This document shows, piece after piece, positions 41,918 to 52,788 of a stretch of DNA of 64,000 nucleotides (the first letter of the stretch is position 1; every line of letters begins with the position of its first letter). A program made the translations under genes and the position numbers. Under the pieces are notes generated by a model, which worked only from the letters and a program-made list of their open reading frames with translations, was not told the origin of the DNA and ran no database searches. The stretch spans positions 968,765 to 1,032,764 of the forward strand of contig NZ_CP054877.1 of the NCBI RefSeq assembly GCF_014706615.1, given 5' to 3'. This DNA is from Candidatus Vesicomyosocius sp. SY067_SCS001 (GTDB lineage: Bacteria; Pseudomonadota; Gammaproteobacteria; PS1; Pseudothioglobaceae).

Positions 41918-42640
41918 ACAATAACCTCCTAACTTTACAAAAATTAGGAGGTACTTAAATGGATACTAACTATTCAAAAAATTTATAGCATATATGTATG
42001 ATCATTTATTTTTAATAATGATTGAAACAAAAAGACAGAACAATAAACATATCTTGTTATTTTTATTATGAGTCAAATGGTAAAAATCTTATTCAATAAA
42101 ATTTCAACGTAATTTCTATTAAATTGGAAGTAATAAAAAGTTATAATTAACAAAAACTAGTCTTTTAAGTTAAAAGTGAATAATAACATAAATCAAAATA
42201 CAACATAAACTAACACTGGTTTCTTTAAATCAACAAAAAATAGTAGAATAGATAAAAGACTATTAAAAATCTGAAAAAAAATTACTATTTCTATATTTTT
42301 ATAACTTGATTAACCATAACTATAGAAATAAAAGTTACAATTTTATACTTATTTTTTAACACCAAATCCAAAAAACAAGTCTATCGTCAATTAATTTAAC
42401 GCTTTCTAGTATGGTACCTTATGATACCTATCTATAAATAATCTATTATTAAAAATAACCAAATCACATCTGAAAATGGAGTAAAAAACTCAAACTTAAC
42501 TATCGACCTGGAATTGTTTTATTTAAAAAAGATTATAAAACTTCCATTTTCAATAAATATTGATATTCGTAAATAATATTTACTTGTTATAATTAAGCGT
42601 TAATAATTAATAATTATAATAGATTTTTTATAAAAGAAAC
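41918..42640. other. 723-base gap after grpE, no intact gene
   Basis: dnaK would be expected here in many relatives but no DnaK sequence is visible. The gap begins with a strong hairpin (41924-41952) and ends with the dsbD promoter region. A short frame near 42509-42562 reads RPGIVLFKKDYKTSIFNKY before a stop; it might be a remnant, but I cannot assign it. Confidence 0.45.
41924..41952 (+). terminator. Perfect 9-bp hairpin after grpE (probable terminator or structure over a ribosome-site-like sequence)
   Basis: ACCTCCTAA and TTAGGAGGT pair perfectly around an 11-base loop, starting six bases after the grpE stop. No T-run follows, so intrinsic termination is uncertain. The right arm AGGAGGT is a near-perfect ribosome site followed by ATG at 41959 opening only nine codons. 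Confidence 0.55.
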
Positions 42641-44872
42641 ATGAAACGTTTACTACTATCCTTAATTTTAATATTATCCACATTTTTATTAGCACAAGTA
42701 GAAAATGATTTATTGCCAGTAAACAAAGCATTCATCTTTAAAGCTGAAGTAGTTAATAACAAAATATTACTTAATTGGAAAATTAAGAAAAATTATTTTC
42801 TTTATAAAGAAAAAATTAAGATTTCTGCTAATTTTTCAGCACAACTAGGCAAAGCTAAGTTTCCAAAAACAAAGATTAGAAATGATGAATTTTTTGGAAA
42901 AATTGGGATTTATCGTGATAATACCATAGTGGTTGTGCCTATCCTTAAAGGTAGGGCTAAATCTATTTTATTAACCGTTAACTATCAAGGTTGTTCTGAT
43001 TTGGGTGTGTGTTACCCTCCTATTACTAAATCAGTTGTACTTGACATTAGTTCAATACATTCGACTTCCTTAGATAATAATTCATTTAATCTCTTATCAC
43101 AAGTAACTAACAAAATACAATCACTTGTTAAAAGCAGCATACCAACTTCTGATAAGCCTTTGTCTGTAAATAATGCATTTAAGTTTTCAGTGATAGCAAT
43201 TAATGACAATACACTACTAGCTAAATGGGATATTCATCAAGAATATTATTTATATCATAATAAATTTTTATTTGACATTAAAGGAGCAAAATTTGGCAAT
43301 ATTGTAATCTCAAAAGGTAAAATTAAAAACGACAAGTTTCTTGGTAAAACTGAGGTCCACAAAGATGTATTAGAAATTGAAATTCCACTCACTGATATTA
43401 ATACTAAATTAATTACTCTTATCATTAAATATCAAGGATGCTGGGAAGGTGGTGTTTGTTTTTCTCCACAAGAAAAAACCGTCAATATTATGTTGCCTTC
43501 TCAAACAAACAATCCTAAAATTAATTCTTTATCTGAAAAAAAATCAATATACACACCTAATATTATTCAGATTGAATTGAACAAAACTGATCAAATTACT
43601 GCATTATTTCAACAAGAAAACATATTGTTAATATTAACAAGTTTCTTTAGTTTTGGCTTATTGTTATCATTAACTCCTTGCGTATTTCCAATGATTCCAA
43701 TCCTATCAGGCATTATTGTTGGTCAAAAAGAAAAAGTCAGTACTAAAAAAGCGTTAATTATGTCCATTGTATTTGTATTATCCATGAGCATCGCCTACTC
43801 AATCGTGGGTGTATTTGCAGGTTATTTTGGTGAAAATTTACAAGTATTATTCCAAGCTCCTTGGGTTCTGTCTATTTTTAGTGTGATCTTTGTTACTTTA
43901 GCATTTTCTATGTTCGGCTATTATGAAATTCAATTACCTACCAGTTTACAAGAAAAAATTACAAAAATTAATAATAACCAAGAAGGAGGGCATCTAATTA
44001 GTGTAGCTATTATGGGTTTTTTATCAGCACTTATTATTGGGCCTTGTGTTACACCACCGCTAGCAGGTGCATTAATTTATATTGGACAAACTGGTGATGC
44101 ATTATTAGGTGGGATATCACTGTTTATAATGAGTTTAGGCATGGGTTCACTACTCATTGTAGTTGGTACAGGCGTAAGCAAGTTACCTAAAGCAGATGGT
44201 TGGATGGAAAATGTTAAGTACGTCTTTGGTATTTTAATGTTAGCTGCAGCAATTTATCTACTCGATAGAATTATCTCACCCCTTACTTCACTTATCTTAT
44301 GGGCAATGCTTATTACAATATCACCAATTGCAATGGGTACATTAAACACACAAACAAATACCTCAAAACCTTGGCAACGTATTTTTAAAGCTTTAGGATT
44401 AATTATACTAGGCTATGGTATTTTACTTTGGATATTAGTAGCACGTGGAGGTGGTGATATGTTACAACCACTATCTAGCTGGGGAGCATCAAATGTAGGA
44501 GCTGAATCAGACCATTTAAAATTTAAGCAAATTAAATCTATAAGCGACTTAGAACAAGTTTTAGCACAAGCTAAAAACAATAACCAAATTGTTATGTTAG
44601 ATTTTTATGCTAATTGGTGTATCTCTTGTAAAGAACTTGAACTCTTTATATTTTCCAATGCCAATATAGTCAATAAGATGTCTAACGTTATTGCACTCCA
44701 AGCTGATGTGACTGAAAATAATATCAATGATAAAGCCTTAATGAAACGATTCAACATTGTTGGACCCCCTGCTATTTTATTTTTCAAAAATGGTATTGAA
44801 AATCGTTCACAAAGAATTATTGGAGAAATCAACGCACAAAACTTTCTTAGTCATCTTAAAAAAATTAAATAA
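42641..44872 (+). CDS. dsbD: Thiol:disulfide interchange protein DsbD with duplicated N-terminal domain
   Basis: The 743-residue protein is about 180 longer than E. coli DsbD (565) because it has two N-terminal DsbD-alpha domains. Each has the CX5C pair: Cys118/Cys124 (YQGCSDLGVCYPP) and Cys267/Cys273 (YQGCWEGGVCFSP). A signal peptide (1-18), eight-helix membrane domain with Cys347 (SLTPCVFPM) and Cys469 (IGPCVTPPL), and a C-terminal thioredoxin domain (YANWCISCKE, Cys660/Cys663) follow. It carries electrons from cytoplasmic thioredoxin to periplasmic partners such as DsbC and cytochrome c maturation proteins. All redox cysteines are present, so both alpha domains could work. Confidence 0.95.
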   Translation: MKRLLLSLILILSTFLLAQVENDLLPVNKAFIFKAEVVNNKILLNWKIKKNYFLYKEKIKISANFSAQLGKAKFPKTKIRNDEFFGKIGIYRDNTIVVVPILKGRAKSILLTVNYQGCSDLGVCYPPITKSVVLDISSIHSTSLDNNSFNLLSQVTNKIQSLVKSSIPTSDKPLSVNNAFKFSVIAINDNTLLAKWDIHQEYYLYHNKFLFDIKGAKFGNIVISKGKIKNDKFLGKTEVHKDVLEIEIPLTDINTKLITLIIKYQGCWEGGVCFSPQEKTVNIMLPSQTNNPKINSLSEKKSIYTPNIIQIELNKTDQITALFQQENILLILTSFFSFGLLLSLTPCVFPMIPILSGIIVGQKEKVSTKKALIMSIVFVLSMSIAYSIVGVFAGYFGENLQVLFQAPWVLSIFSVIFVTLAFSMFGYYEIQLPTSLQEKITKINNNQEGGHLISVAIMGFLSALIIGPCVTPPLAGALIYIGQTGDALLGGISLFIMSLGMGSLLIVVGTGVSKLPKADGWMENVKYVFGILMLAAAIYLLDRIISPLTSLILWAMLITISPIAMGTLNTQTNTSKPWQRIFKALGLIILGYGILLWILVARGGGDMLQPLSSWGASNVGAESDHLKFKQIKSISDLEQVLAQAKNNNQIVMLDFYANWCISCKELELFIFSNANIVNKMSNVIALQADVTENNINDKALMKRFNIVGPPAILFFKNGIENRSQRIIGEINAQNFLSHLKKIK

Positions 44873-44959
44873 AACAAGCGAAAACGCTGTCAGAACTTAC
44901 AATATTACATAATATTGATGGTAAAATTATCTTTATTTTTATCTTGCTTATCTGAATAA

Positions 44960-45409
44960 ATGGATGTTCTTTTATTAAACGGACCTAACCTTAATCTGCT
45001 TGGCTCTCGTGAACCTGACTATTACGGCACACAAACATTGGATGACATTACCAGTAATCTTACAAAAATAGCAAATAATGTTGGTCTCACATTTGAACAC
45101 CATCAAAATAATTCAGAAGCAAGGCTGATTAAATATATTCACAATGCTGCCGATAACGGAGTTCAATATATAATTATCAATCCTGCAGCTTTTACACACA
45201 CATCAATTGCTTTACGTGATGCTATACTTGCTGTAGGTATTGAATTTAGTGAAGTTCACTTATCTAATATATATAAGCGTGAAAATTTTCGCAAACAATC
45301 TTATTTTTCAGATATCGCACAAGGAATTATTTCAGGCTTTGGCCCAAAAGGCTATGAATTCGCACTACAAGCTGCAATTCAACATATTCAACAATTAGAG
45401 AGGTTGTAA
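44960..45409 (+). CDS. aroQ: 3-dehydroquinate dehydratase, type II
   Basis: The 149-residue protein begins [19 protein letters not shown] (active-site tyrosine) and has [17 protein letters not shown] and [13 protein letters not shown], the type II dehydroquinase pattern. It dehydrates 3-dehydroquinate in the shikimate pathway. accB begins directly after its stop, as in many gammaproteobacteria (aroQ-accB-accC). Confidence 0.98.
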   Translation: MDVLLLNGPNLNLLGSREPDYYGTQTLDDITSNLTKIANNVGLTFEHHQNNSEARLIKYIHNAADNGVQYIIINPAAFTHTSIALRDAILAVGIEFSEVHLSNIYKRENFRKQSYFSDIAQGIISGFGPKGYEFALQAAIQHIQQLERL

Positions 45410-45856
45410 ATGGACATTCGTAAAGTAAAAAAATTAATGGAATTACTAGAACAATCTAGCATGAGTGAAATTGAAATTGTTGAGGGCGAAGAATCTCTGC
45501 GTATCTCACGCTATAGAAATTCTACAATAGCACCTCCAGTAGCAATTACAACTCCAGTAGTTACTCCAATAGAAACTACTGGAGTAACTCCGTCTGAAAA
45601 TAATATATCCACAACAATAGATGGCCATCCAATTACCTCACCTATGGTTGGTACTTTCTATAGCGCAGCATCACCTAATTCTGATGCTTTTGTTAAAATT
45701 GGTCAACATGTCAACCAAGGTGATACAATCTGTATTGTTGAAGCAATGAAAATTATGAACCAAATCGAAGCAGATCAATCTGGAACAGTAACTGAAATAT
45801 TATGCACAGATGGTGATGCAGTTGAATTCAGTCAAACACTAGTAATCATTCAATGA
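45410..45856 (+). CDS. accB: Biotin carboxyl carrier protein of acetyl-CoA carboxylase
   Basis: The 148-residue protein has an N-terminal helical segment, a Pro/Thr/Val-rich linker (residues 40-65) and the biotinyl domain with the modified Lys114 in [10 protein letters not shown]. It carries CO2 between AccC and the AccAD carboxyltransferase. Its stop overlaps the accC start by four bases. Confidence 0.98.
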   Translation: MDIRKVKKLMELLEQSSMSEIEIVEGEESLRISRYRNSTIAPPVAITTPVVTPIETTGVTPSENNISTTIDGHPITSPMVGTFYSAASPNSDAFVKIGQHVNQGDTICIVEAMKIMNQIEADQSGTVTEILCTDGDAVEFSQTLVIIQ

Positions 45857-47217
45857 CATCAATGAACAAAATTAATAAGGTTCTAATCGCTAATCGGGGT
45901 GAAATTGCGCTTAGAATTTTAAGAACTTGTAAAGAGCTAGGCATTAAGACTGTCGCTGTTTATTCAACAGCAGATAAAGATCTTAAGCATGTTCGCTTAT
46001 CTGACGAGGCTGTATGTATTGGTCCGCATCCATCAAAAGACAGCTATTTAAACATCCCAGCACTGATTGCTGCAGCAGAAGTTACTCATGCTGATGCAAT
46101 TCATCCTGGTTATGGCTTCTTATCTGAAAACGCAGATTTTGCACAACGTGTTGAAGAAAGTGGGTTTATTTTTATCGGACCGCGTGCTGATAATATCCGC
46201 ACAATGGGCGATAAAGTTGCTGCCATTAATGCCATGCAAAGATCTGGAATGCCTTGTATTCCTGGATCAAATGGAAGTTTGACTGAAGACGACACTCAAA
46301 ACACCAAACTTGCACGTGATATTGGCTTTCCAATTATAATCAAAGCCTCTAACGGAGGCGGAGGACGTGGTATGCGTGTGGTTGAAAAAGAAGCTGACCT
46401 AATTGAATCAATTGAAGTAACCAAAACAGAAGCGCTTAACTTTTTTGGCAACTGCAAAGTATACATAGAGAAATTTTTAACTAAACCTAGACATATTGAA
46501 ATTCAAATATTAGCTGACGAATACGGTAACGCCATTCATTTAGGTGAACGTGACTGCTCAATGCAAAGACGCCACCAAAAAGTCGTAGAAGAAGCACCAG
46601 CACCTGACATCACACCAAGATTACGAGATAGAATTACTAGTGCTTGTACAGATGCTTGTAAAGCCATTAGTTATCGTGGTGCTGGTACATTTGAGTTTTT
46701 ATTTGAAAATAATGAATTCTATTTTATTGAAATGAATACCCGAATCCAGGTAGAGCATCCTGTTACCGAAATGATTACTGGTATTGACATTGTGCGTGAA
46801 CAAATACGCATTGCTGACGGGCAAATACTATCATTCAAACAAAATGAAGTGCACATTAAAGGTCATGCTATTGAATGTCGTATTAACGCCGAAGACCCTA
46901 ATAATTTCATGCCCTCACCAGGAAAGATCACCCAATACCATATAGCTGGGGGATTGGGTGTACGTGTTGACTCTCATGTATATAACGGTTATGTTGTGCC
47001 TCCATATTACGACTCTATGATTGGTAAACTAATTACTTTTTCTGATACTAGACTAAGTGCTATTATTAAAATGCAAAATGCACTTGATGAAATGGTAATT
47101 GATGGTATTAAAACCAATATTGCCTTACAAAAAAGAATCATAAATGATAAAATCTTTCAAAAGGGTAGTATAAACATCCACTATCTTGAGAAAATGCTGG
47201 AAAATTCTTTAATATGA
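45853..47217 (+). CDS. accC: Biotin carboxylase subunit of acetyl-CoA carboxylase
   Basis: The 454-residue ATP-grasp enzyme begins [20 protein letters not shown], has [14 protein letters not shown] (glycine-rich ATP loop) and [18 protein letters not shown]. It carboxylates biotin on AccB with ATP and bicarbonate. It overlaps accB by four bases and argC by four. Confidence 0.98.
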   Translation: MTSMNKINKVLIANRGEIALRILRTCKELGIKTVAVYSTADKDLKHVRLSDEAVCIGPHPSKDSYLNIPALIAAAEVTHADAIHPGYGFLSENADFAQRVEESGFIFIGPRADNIRTMGDKVAAINAMQRSGMPCIPGSNGSLTEDDTQNTKLARDIGFPIIIKASNGGGGRGMRVVEKEADLIESIEVTKTEALNFFGNCKVYIEKFLTKPRHIEIQILADEYGNAIHLGERDCSMQRRHQKVVEEAPAPDITPRLRDRITSACTDACKAISYRGAGTFEFLFENNEFYFIEMNTRIQVEHPVTEMITGIDIVREQIRIADGQILSFKQNEVHIKGHAIECRINAEDPNNFMPSPGKITQYHIAGGLGVRVDSHVYNGYVVPPYYDSMIGKLITFSDTRLSAIIKMQNALDEMVIDGIKTNIALQKRIINDKIFQKGSINIHYLEKMLENSLI

Positions 47218-48236
47218 TCAAAGTAGGCATTATTGGTTCTACTGGATACACAGGACTAGAGCTTATACGTCTTCTACACAACCACCCAAATGCAAAGATT
47301 ATCGCACTATGTTCAAGAATAAATGCTAGTAAATCCGTTATTAAAGAATTTCCTAGTCTAATAAGCTACATTGATCTTGACTTTATCAATCCAAATGAAA
47401 AAAAATTATTTGAATGTGACATTATTTTCTTTGCCACCCCACATGGAGTAGCCATGAATAGCGTTAGTAAATTCTTAAACAAAGACATTAAAATAATTGA
47501 CTTAGGTGCTGATTTTCGCATTAAAAATAGCACTGAATGGAGTAAATGGTATGGCATAACACATACACAAGATGATTTATTAAAAGATGCTGTTTATGGC
47601 TTACCTGAAGTTTATAACTCACAAATCAAAAACGCCACCTTAATTGCCAATCCTGGGTGCTATCCAACCGCAATTATTCTAGCGCTCAAGCCTTTGCTTG
47701 AAACAAATGTAATTGACACAAAAAGTATTATTGCTGATTGCAAATCAGGTGTTAGCGGCGCAGGAAGAAGTGCTAATATTTCCACACTTTTTTGCGAAAT
47801 AAACGAATCTTTAAAACCTTATAATGTTAATCAACATCGTCATAAACCTGAAACGCAACAAGTGTTAACCGACATCGCTGGCAAAGAAGTAAATTTTTTC
47901 TTTACCCCACATTTAGTACCTATGACTAGAGGTATGCTTGCTAGCATTTACGTTGATTTAACAAAGGATGTCAACATACAAAAATTATTTGAAAAACACT
48001 ACCAAAACAACAGATTTATTCATATATTACCAACTAATGTTTATCCACAAACAAAATCAGTTAAGGGTACAAATAATTGCCATATTGGTATTCAAAAATC
48101 GAATAATAAACTTATCATTATGTCAGTTATTGATAATATCATTAAGGGTGCCTCAGGACAAGCTATACAAAACATGAATCTTATGTTTGGACTTGATGAA
48201 GGATTAGGATTGGAACAGATTGGCTTACTACCATAA
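47214..48236 (+). CDS. argC: N-acetyl-gamma-glutamyl-phosphate reductase
   Basis: The 340-residue protein has the NAD(P) fold ([18 protein letters not shown]), the catalytic cysteine in NPGCYPTA and the [10 protein letters not shown] loop. It reduces N-acetylglutamyl phosphate in arginine synthesis. It overlaps accC by four bases and precedes erpA by nine, so it sits in a long mixed operon. Confidence 0.98.
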   Translation: MIKVGIIGSTGYTGLELIRLLHNHPNAKIIALCSRINASKSVIKEFPSLISYIDLDFINPNEKKLFECDIIFFATPHGVAMNSVSKFLNKDIKIIDLGADFRIKNSTEWSKWYGITHTQDDLLKDAVYGLPEVYNSQIKNATLIANPGCYPTAIILALKPLLETNVIDTKSIIADCKSGVSGAGRSANISTLFCEINESLKPYNVNQHRHKPETQQVLTDIAGKEVNFFFTPHLVPMTRGMLASIYVDLTKDVNIQKLFEKHYQNNRFIHILPTNVYPQTKSVKGTNNCHIGIQKSNNKLIIMSVIDNIIKGASGQAIQNMNLMFGLDEGLGLEQIGLLP

Positions 48237-48245
48237 GGAAATAAC

Positions 48246-48599
48246 ATGGAAATAAAACAAGTTTTAGAAAAAGCAGATATCATTTTTAGTGATAATGCAG
48301 CTACAAAAGTATCAACACTAATTAAAGAAGAACAAAATAATAACCTGTATTTACGTGTTTACATCACAGGTGGAGGCTGTTCTGGATTTTCCTATGGTTT
48401 TACTTTTGATGAAAAACGTAAAGAAGGTGACTCAGGTGTTACAAATAATGGCGTGCAATTAGTGGTTGATCCTATGAGCTATCAATACTTAATTGGCGCA
48501 ACTGTTGATTACTTGGAAGACTTACAAGGCGCACGTTTTATTATTCACAACCCAAATGCTAGAACTACTTGTGGTTGTGGCTCATCTTTCTCTGTATAA
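48246..48599 (+). CDS. erpA: Iron-sulfur cluster insertion protein ErpA
   Basis: The 117-residue A-type carrier has the three conserved cysteines in [11 protein letters not shown] and [11 protein letters not shown]. ErpA delivers [4Fe-4S] clusters to apoproteins such as IspH. Adjacent argC-erpA order is known in gammaproteobacteria. IscA is the alternative, but the ErpA-like N-terminus and length favour ErpA. Confidence 0.93.
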   Translation: MEIKQVLEKADIIFSDNAATKVSTLIKEEQNNNLYLRVYITGGGCSGFSYGFTFDEKRKEGDSGVTNNGVQLVVDPMSYQYLIGATVDYLEDLQGARFIIHNPNARTTCGCGSSFSV

Positions 48600-48602
48600 A
48601 TT

Positions 48603-49739
48603 ATGATTAAATATATCCCCGGCTTAGCAGGAGTTCCTGCAACAGAATCCTCCATCTCTTCCATTGATGGGAAAAATGGTATTTTAACTTATCGTGGCTA
48701 CTCAATTGAGGATTTAGTCAAACACGCTTCTTTTGAAGAAGTTTCTATGCTACTCCGAGATGGAGAATTACCAGACAAAAACAGATTAGACAACTTTAAA
48801 GATGTTTTACATAAACGCTATGAAGTAAAACGTAATATCCACTCTATGATGTGGTCTTTACCATCCACTGGACATCCAATGAATGTTTTACAAACCGCCA
48901 TTGCCGCTATGGCAACATTCTATCCTGATGCAGATGCACAAAATCCCGATTCTATTTGCACACAAAGTGCGCTAACTAAAATTATTTCTAACATGAGTAC
49001 TCTGGTGGCAATGTGGACACGTATTAGTGCTGGTTATAATCCTATTCCACCTAGTAAAGGAATGTCATATGCAAAAAACTTTTTATATATGTCGTCTGGA
49101 GAAGAACCTGATAATAATATTGTTAAGCTTTTTGATGCTTGCTTAATTTTACATGCAGAACATACGATTAACGCCTCAACTTTTTCCGCCATGGTAACCG
49201 CCTCTACACTTGCCAATCCATTTGCCTCAATTTCAGCTGCAGTTGGAACTTTAGCAGGTTCTTTACATGGTGGTGCAAATGAAGATGTGCTTAAAATGTT
49301 AGACGAGATTGGCGATGCCAAAAATGCACGTATTTATATTGAGAATCGCCTAAAAAATAAACAAATCATTTGGGGTATGGGACATAGAGAATACAGCGTT
49401 AAAGACCCTCGCGCAAATATTTTACAAAACATGATTGAATCCTATATCAAAAAATCTAATATGCATTTTTCTAAACGCTTTGAGACCGCACTAGAGGTAG
49501 AAATAGTTTGTGAAGAGTTGCTATCAAATAAAGGTATTTATCCAAATGTAGATTTTTACTCAGGAATTGTATATGCCGAAATTTTCAAAATTCCACAAAC
49601 ACACTTCACACCTATATTTGCTATGGCTCGCTCGAGTGGATGGACAGCTCATTGGCACGAACAAGTTAGACACAACCGTATTTTTAGACCCACACAAATC
49701 TATACAGGGGCTGATTTTAGAAATTATCCTAAAAAATAA
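48603..49739 (+). CDS. gltA: Citrate synthase
   Basis: The 378-residue protein has the catalytic residues His222 (LHGGANEDVL), His261 (GMGHREYSVKDPRA) and Asp317 (VDFYSGIVY). It is the short, dimeric-type form rather than the about 427-residue NADH-sensitive enzyme of E. coli; 2-methylcitrate synthase (PrpC) is similar, but no prp genes are near. It condenses oxaloacetate and acetyl-CoA. It starts three bases after erpA. Confidence 0.92.
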   Translation: MIKYIPGLAGVPATESSISSIDGKNGILTYRGYSIEDLVKHASFEEVSMLLRDGELPDKNRLDNFKDVLHKRYEVKRNIHSMMWSLPSTGHPMNVLQTAIAAMATFYPDADAQNPDSICTQSALTKIISNMSTLVAMWTRISAGYNPIPPSKGMSYAKNFLYMSSGEEPDNNIVKLFDACLILHAEHTINASTFSAMVTASTLANPFASISAAVGTLAGSLHGGANEDVLKMLDEIGDAKNARIYIENRLKNKQIIWGMGHREYSVKDPRANILQNMIESYIKKSNMHFSKRFETALEVEIVCEELLSNKGIYPNVDFYSGIVYAEIFKIPQTHFTPIFAMARSSGWTAHWHEQVRHNRIFRPTQIYTGADFRNYPKK

Positions 49740-49741
49740 TC

Positions 49742-50482
49742 ATGGAAAATACTACACATTTTGGATTTAGGCAGGTGGCTACAAATGACAAACAAAGTTT
49801 AGTAAAAGATGTCTTTAACTCTGTTGCAGGCAAGTATGATTTAATGAATGATATATTATCTTTTGGTACACACAGACTTTGGAAGCATTATGCAATCTCT
49901 TCAGGTAATATTAAAATGGGTGACAAAGTACTTGATATTGCTGGTGGTACAGGTGATTTAACCATGGAATTTAAACGACAAGTTGGCAATAATGGACAAG
50001 TTATACTCAGCGATATTAACACTACCATGCTGCACGAGGGTCGAAAAAAATTAACTAATAAAGGTATCTTTGGTGTTGAGTTTATACAACTAAACGCGCA
50101 ATACCTACCTTTTAAAAATAACACGTTTGATTGTGTCAGCATTGCCTTTGGCCTTAGAAACGTAACTAATAAAGACCAGGCGCTTGAAGAAATGTATCGT
50201 ATTTTAAAACCTAACGGTTGTTTGTTAATTTTAGAATTTTCTACAACAAATTCTGTATTAATAAAAAAAATATACGACTTTTATTCATTCAAAATTATAC
50301 CAAAACTTGGTAATATTATTGCTAACGATAAAACCTCATACCAGTACTTATCTGAATCAATCCGCAAACATCCAAACCAAAAAACTCTTAAGAACATGGT
50401 ACTAAATGCTGGATTTGACTTTTGCGAATATCACAATCTATCAAGTGGTATTGTTGCCTTGCATAAAGGCATCAAAGCATAA
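49742..50482 (+). CDS. ubiE: Ubiquinone/menaquinone biosynthesis C-methyltransferase
   Basis: The 246-residue SAM methyltransferase has motif I VLDIAGGTGDLTMEF and the UbiE signature FNSVAGKYDLMNDILSFGTHRLWK is present in outline, with SIAFGLRNV further on. It methylates the benzoquinone ring in ubiquinone synthesis. ubiJ and ubiB follow, giving the standard ubiEJB cluster. Confidence 0.97.
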   Translation: MENTTHFGFRQVATNDKQSLVKDVFNSVAGKYDLMNDILSFGTHRLWKHYAISSGNIKMGDKVLDIAGGTGDLTMEFKRQVGNNGQVILSDINTTMLHEGRKKLTNKGIFGVEFIQLNAQYLPFKNNTFDCVSIAFGLRNVTNKDQALEEMYRILKPNGCLLILEFSTTNSVLIKKIYDFYSFKIIPKLGNIIANDKTSYQYLSESIRKHPNQKTLKNMVLNAGFDFCEYHNLSSGIVALHKGIKA

Positions 50483-50488
50483 AAGACA

Positions 50489-51043
50489 ATGCAACTTTTT
50501 TGGCATAAAAAAACTGCCATAATTAAAAGAACATTAAATCGCTTAATTACTAACAATGAAGTTAATATTCATATCCTCAACAAAAAAATAATTGATTTTT
50601 CTTTACAAAATTTACCGTTGAACTTACATTTTATATACACCAACAATCAAATATTTATCTTATCTGCTACTAACAAGCCCATAAATGTCAATATTAAACT
50701 AAAATCTATAATGTTAATATCATTACTTAAATGTGAATGTTTAACACAATTAAGTAAACAAGTTAAAATTAACATTCATAGTGATGTTAAAACTACTAAA
50801 CTATTGATTAATCTATTAAAAGATGTTAATATTAACTTTAGAGAAATGATCTCAAAACACACAAGATACATAGTTTCTCATAAACTAGCAAAACTAACGA
50901 TAAAAACCCAAAAAGTTAATATACAACAAATAAATTCGCTTGAAATAATTAAGAATAAACTATCTACTCTGTCGATCAATAAAATCAAAACAAAACGACA
51001 CAAACGTAAAACAGTTGGCCCTATACTATGTATAGCTTTCTAA
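50489..51043 (+). CDS. ubiJ: Ubiquinone biosynthesis accessory factor UbiJ-like protein
   Basis: The 184-residue, lysine-rich protein is poorly conserved but lies exactly where UbiJ (YigP, an SCP2-domain lipid-binding factor) lies, between ubiE and ubiB, overlapping ubiB by 16 bases. The N-terminal hydrophobic/SCP2-like part is visible (LNLHFIYTNNQIFIL). The assignment rests mainly on position and length (E. coli 201). Confidence 0.75.
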   Translation: MQLFWHKKTAIIKRTLNRLITNNEVNIHILNKKIIDFSLQNLPLNLHFIYTNNQIFILSATNKPINVNIKLKSIMLISLLKCECLTQLSKQVKINIHSDVKTTKLLINLLKDVNINFREMISKHTRYIVSHKLAKLTIKTQKVNIQQINSLEIIKNKLSTLSINKIKTKRHKRKTVGPILCIAF

Positions 51044-52632
51044 GATTTATTAAGATTTCTCGTGTTTTAATGCGCTATCGTCTTGATTCTTTAGTTCTAT
51101 CAACACCACTACTAAAAAGTTTTAAGCCCTTAATATATCTAATTCCTTGGCATTACTTTCCCGTTAAAAAATACACACGAGGTCAAAGAATTCGATTAGC
51201 GTTAGAAGAATTAGGACCTATATTTATCAAATTTGGACAAACTCTTTCCACTAGACGTGACTTGATACCAAAAGATATTGGAGATGAATTAGCAAAACTA
51301 CAAAATAACTGTCCTTCGTTTGACCCAATAAAAGCTAAAAAAATTATTGAACAATCACTCGGCGCATCCACTGAAAATTTATTTAAACGTTTTGATATTA
51401 AACCTCTAGCCTCAGCATCAATTGCACAAATACATACTGCGCTAACAAATGATGATAATGAAGTGGTAATTAAAGTTGTCAGACCAGGTATCAACAAGGT
51501 CATCCAACATGATATTAAATTAATGTACACCTTAGCAATGTTATTTAACAAACATCAACTTAGTAAAAAACTACGTCCTATAGAAGTAGTAGCAGAGTTT
51601 GAAAACATTATTCTAAATGAATTAGATATGCGTATTGAGGCCAATAACTGTTTAACAATTGGCAAGAATTTTAAAAACTCCAGCCTACTTTACATTCCAA
51701 AAATTTACCCGAACTTATGTAATAAGAATATTCTAACAATCGAACGAATTCATGGTATTCCAGTTAATGACATTGAACAACTAAAAGCCAATAATATTGA
51801 CATGAAACAACTAGCAGAAGAAGGTGTGATTATTTTCTTTACTCAAGTTTTTAAACACAATTTTTTCCATGCTGATATGCATCCTGGTAATATTTTTGTT
51901 AATACTAATGGGCAATATATGGGAGTTGATTTTGGTATCATGGGTACGCTAACTAAGGCCGATAAAGATTTCTTGGCAGATATTTTCATAGCGTTTTTCA
52001 ACCAAGATTATAAAAAAGTAGCACAAATATATATTGATTCTGGCTGGATAAGTTCAACAACAAACATACTTTCCTTTGAAACTGCAGTTCAAAGAATTTG
52101 TGAACCAATGTTTGAAAAACCCTTAGGTGAAATATCTTTTGGTCAAGTATTGCTTGAACTTATTCAAGAAGCCAAAAATTTTGACATCACTATTCAGCCA
52201 CAACTGTTATTATTAGATAAAACTTTACTAAACATTGAAGGACTTGGTAGACAACTATATCCCAAACTCAACTTATGGACAACCGCAAAACCATTTTTAG
52301 AAGATTTAGTTAAAGAAAAATATAGTATAAAACACACCTTTGAAAGAATAAAAGATCAAACTCCTCAACTACTAAAAGACATCCCAGAACTACCATCCAT
52401 GACTATTAATGCAATTAAACAATTAAACCATATAAAAGATATAAAACATCTTTATGTACAACAAACCAATATTATTGTTAACCAACTTAAAGACAACGAA
52501 AACAAACAAACTTCAGCTATTTTAGCTGGCTCTATGACCATCCTTAGCGGTATTTTAGCAGTTAATACATTTTGGCTTCCAAGTTTATTTAGTAGTATCA
52601 TTGCTTTAATATTTTGGTTCCAAAGTATATAA
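51028..52632 (+). CDS. ubiB: Ubiquinone biosynthesis kinase-like protein UbiB
   Basis: The 534-residue ABC1/ADCK-family protein has the KxGQ motif (FIKFGQTLSTRRDLIP), the alanine-rich loop (PLASASIAQIHTA), the ADMHPGN and VDFGIMG catalytic segments, and two C-terminal membrane helices (about residues 495-532). It supports ubiquinone synthesis as an ATPase at the membrane. Its start lies within ubiJ. Confidence 0.97.
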   Translation: MYSFLRFIKISRVLMRYRLDSLVLSTPLLKSFKPLIYLIPWHYFPVKKYTRGQRIRLALEELGPIFIKFGQTLSTRRDLIPKDIGDELAKLQNNCPSFDPIKAKKIIEQSLGASTENLFKRFDIKPLASASIAQIHTALTNDDNEVVIKVVRPGINKVIQHDIKLMYTLAMLFNKHQLSKKLRPIEVVAEFENIILNELDMRIEANNCLTIGKNFKNSSLLYIPKIYPNLCNKNILTIERIHGIPVNDIEQLKANNIDMKQLAEEGVIIFFTQVFKHNFFHADMHPGNIFVNTNGQYMGVDFGIMGTLTKADKDFLADIFIAFFNQDYKKVAQIYIDSGWISSTTNILSFETAVQRICEPMFEKPLGEISFGQVLLELIQEAKNFDITIQPQLLLLDKTLLNIEGLGRQLYPKLNLWTTAKPFLEDLVKEKYSIKHTFERIKDQTPQLLKDIPELPSMTINAIKQLNHIKDIKHLYVQQTNIIVNQLKDNENKQTSAILAGSMTILSGILAVNTFWLPSLFSSIIALIFWFQSI

Positions 52633-52788
52633 GAAATTCCTACAACTCAACATAAAAATTTGTTATTTTACTTTTAGTAAGATTTTCAGGTAAAATATTT
52701 TCTTGATATAAATATATTTGATCACAAAATATATCTTTTTATATGACTTCGCCAATTACGGTGTTTTTTTATTTTTTGGAGTATCAAT

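Noticed and set aside
48042..48051. Perfect TTATCCACA site in argC as an origin signal
   Set aside because: It is a single site inside a coding region and is best explained by chance.
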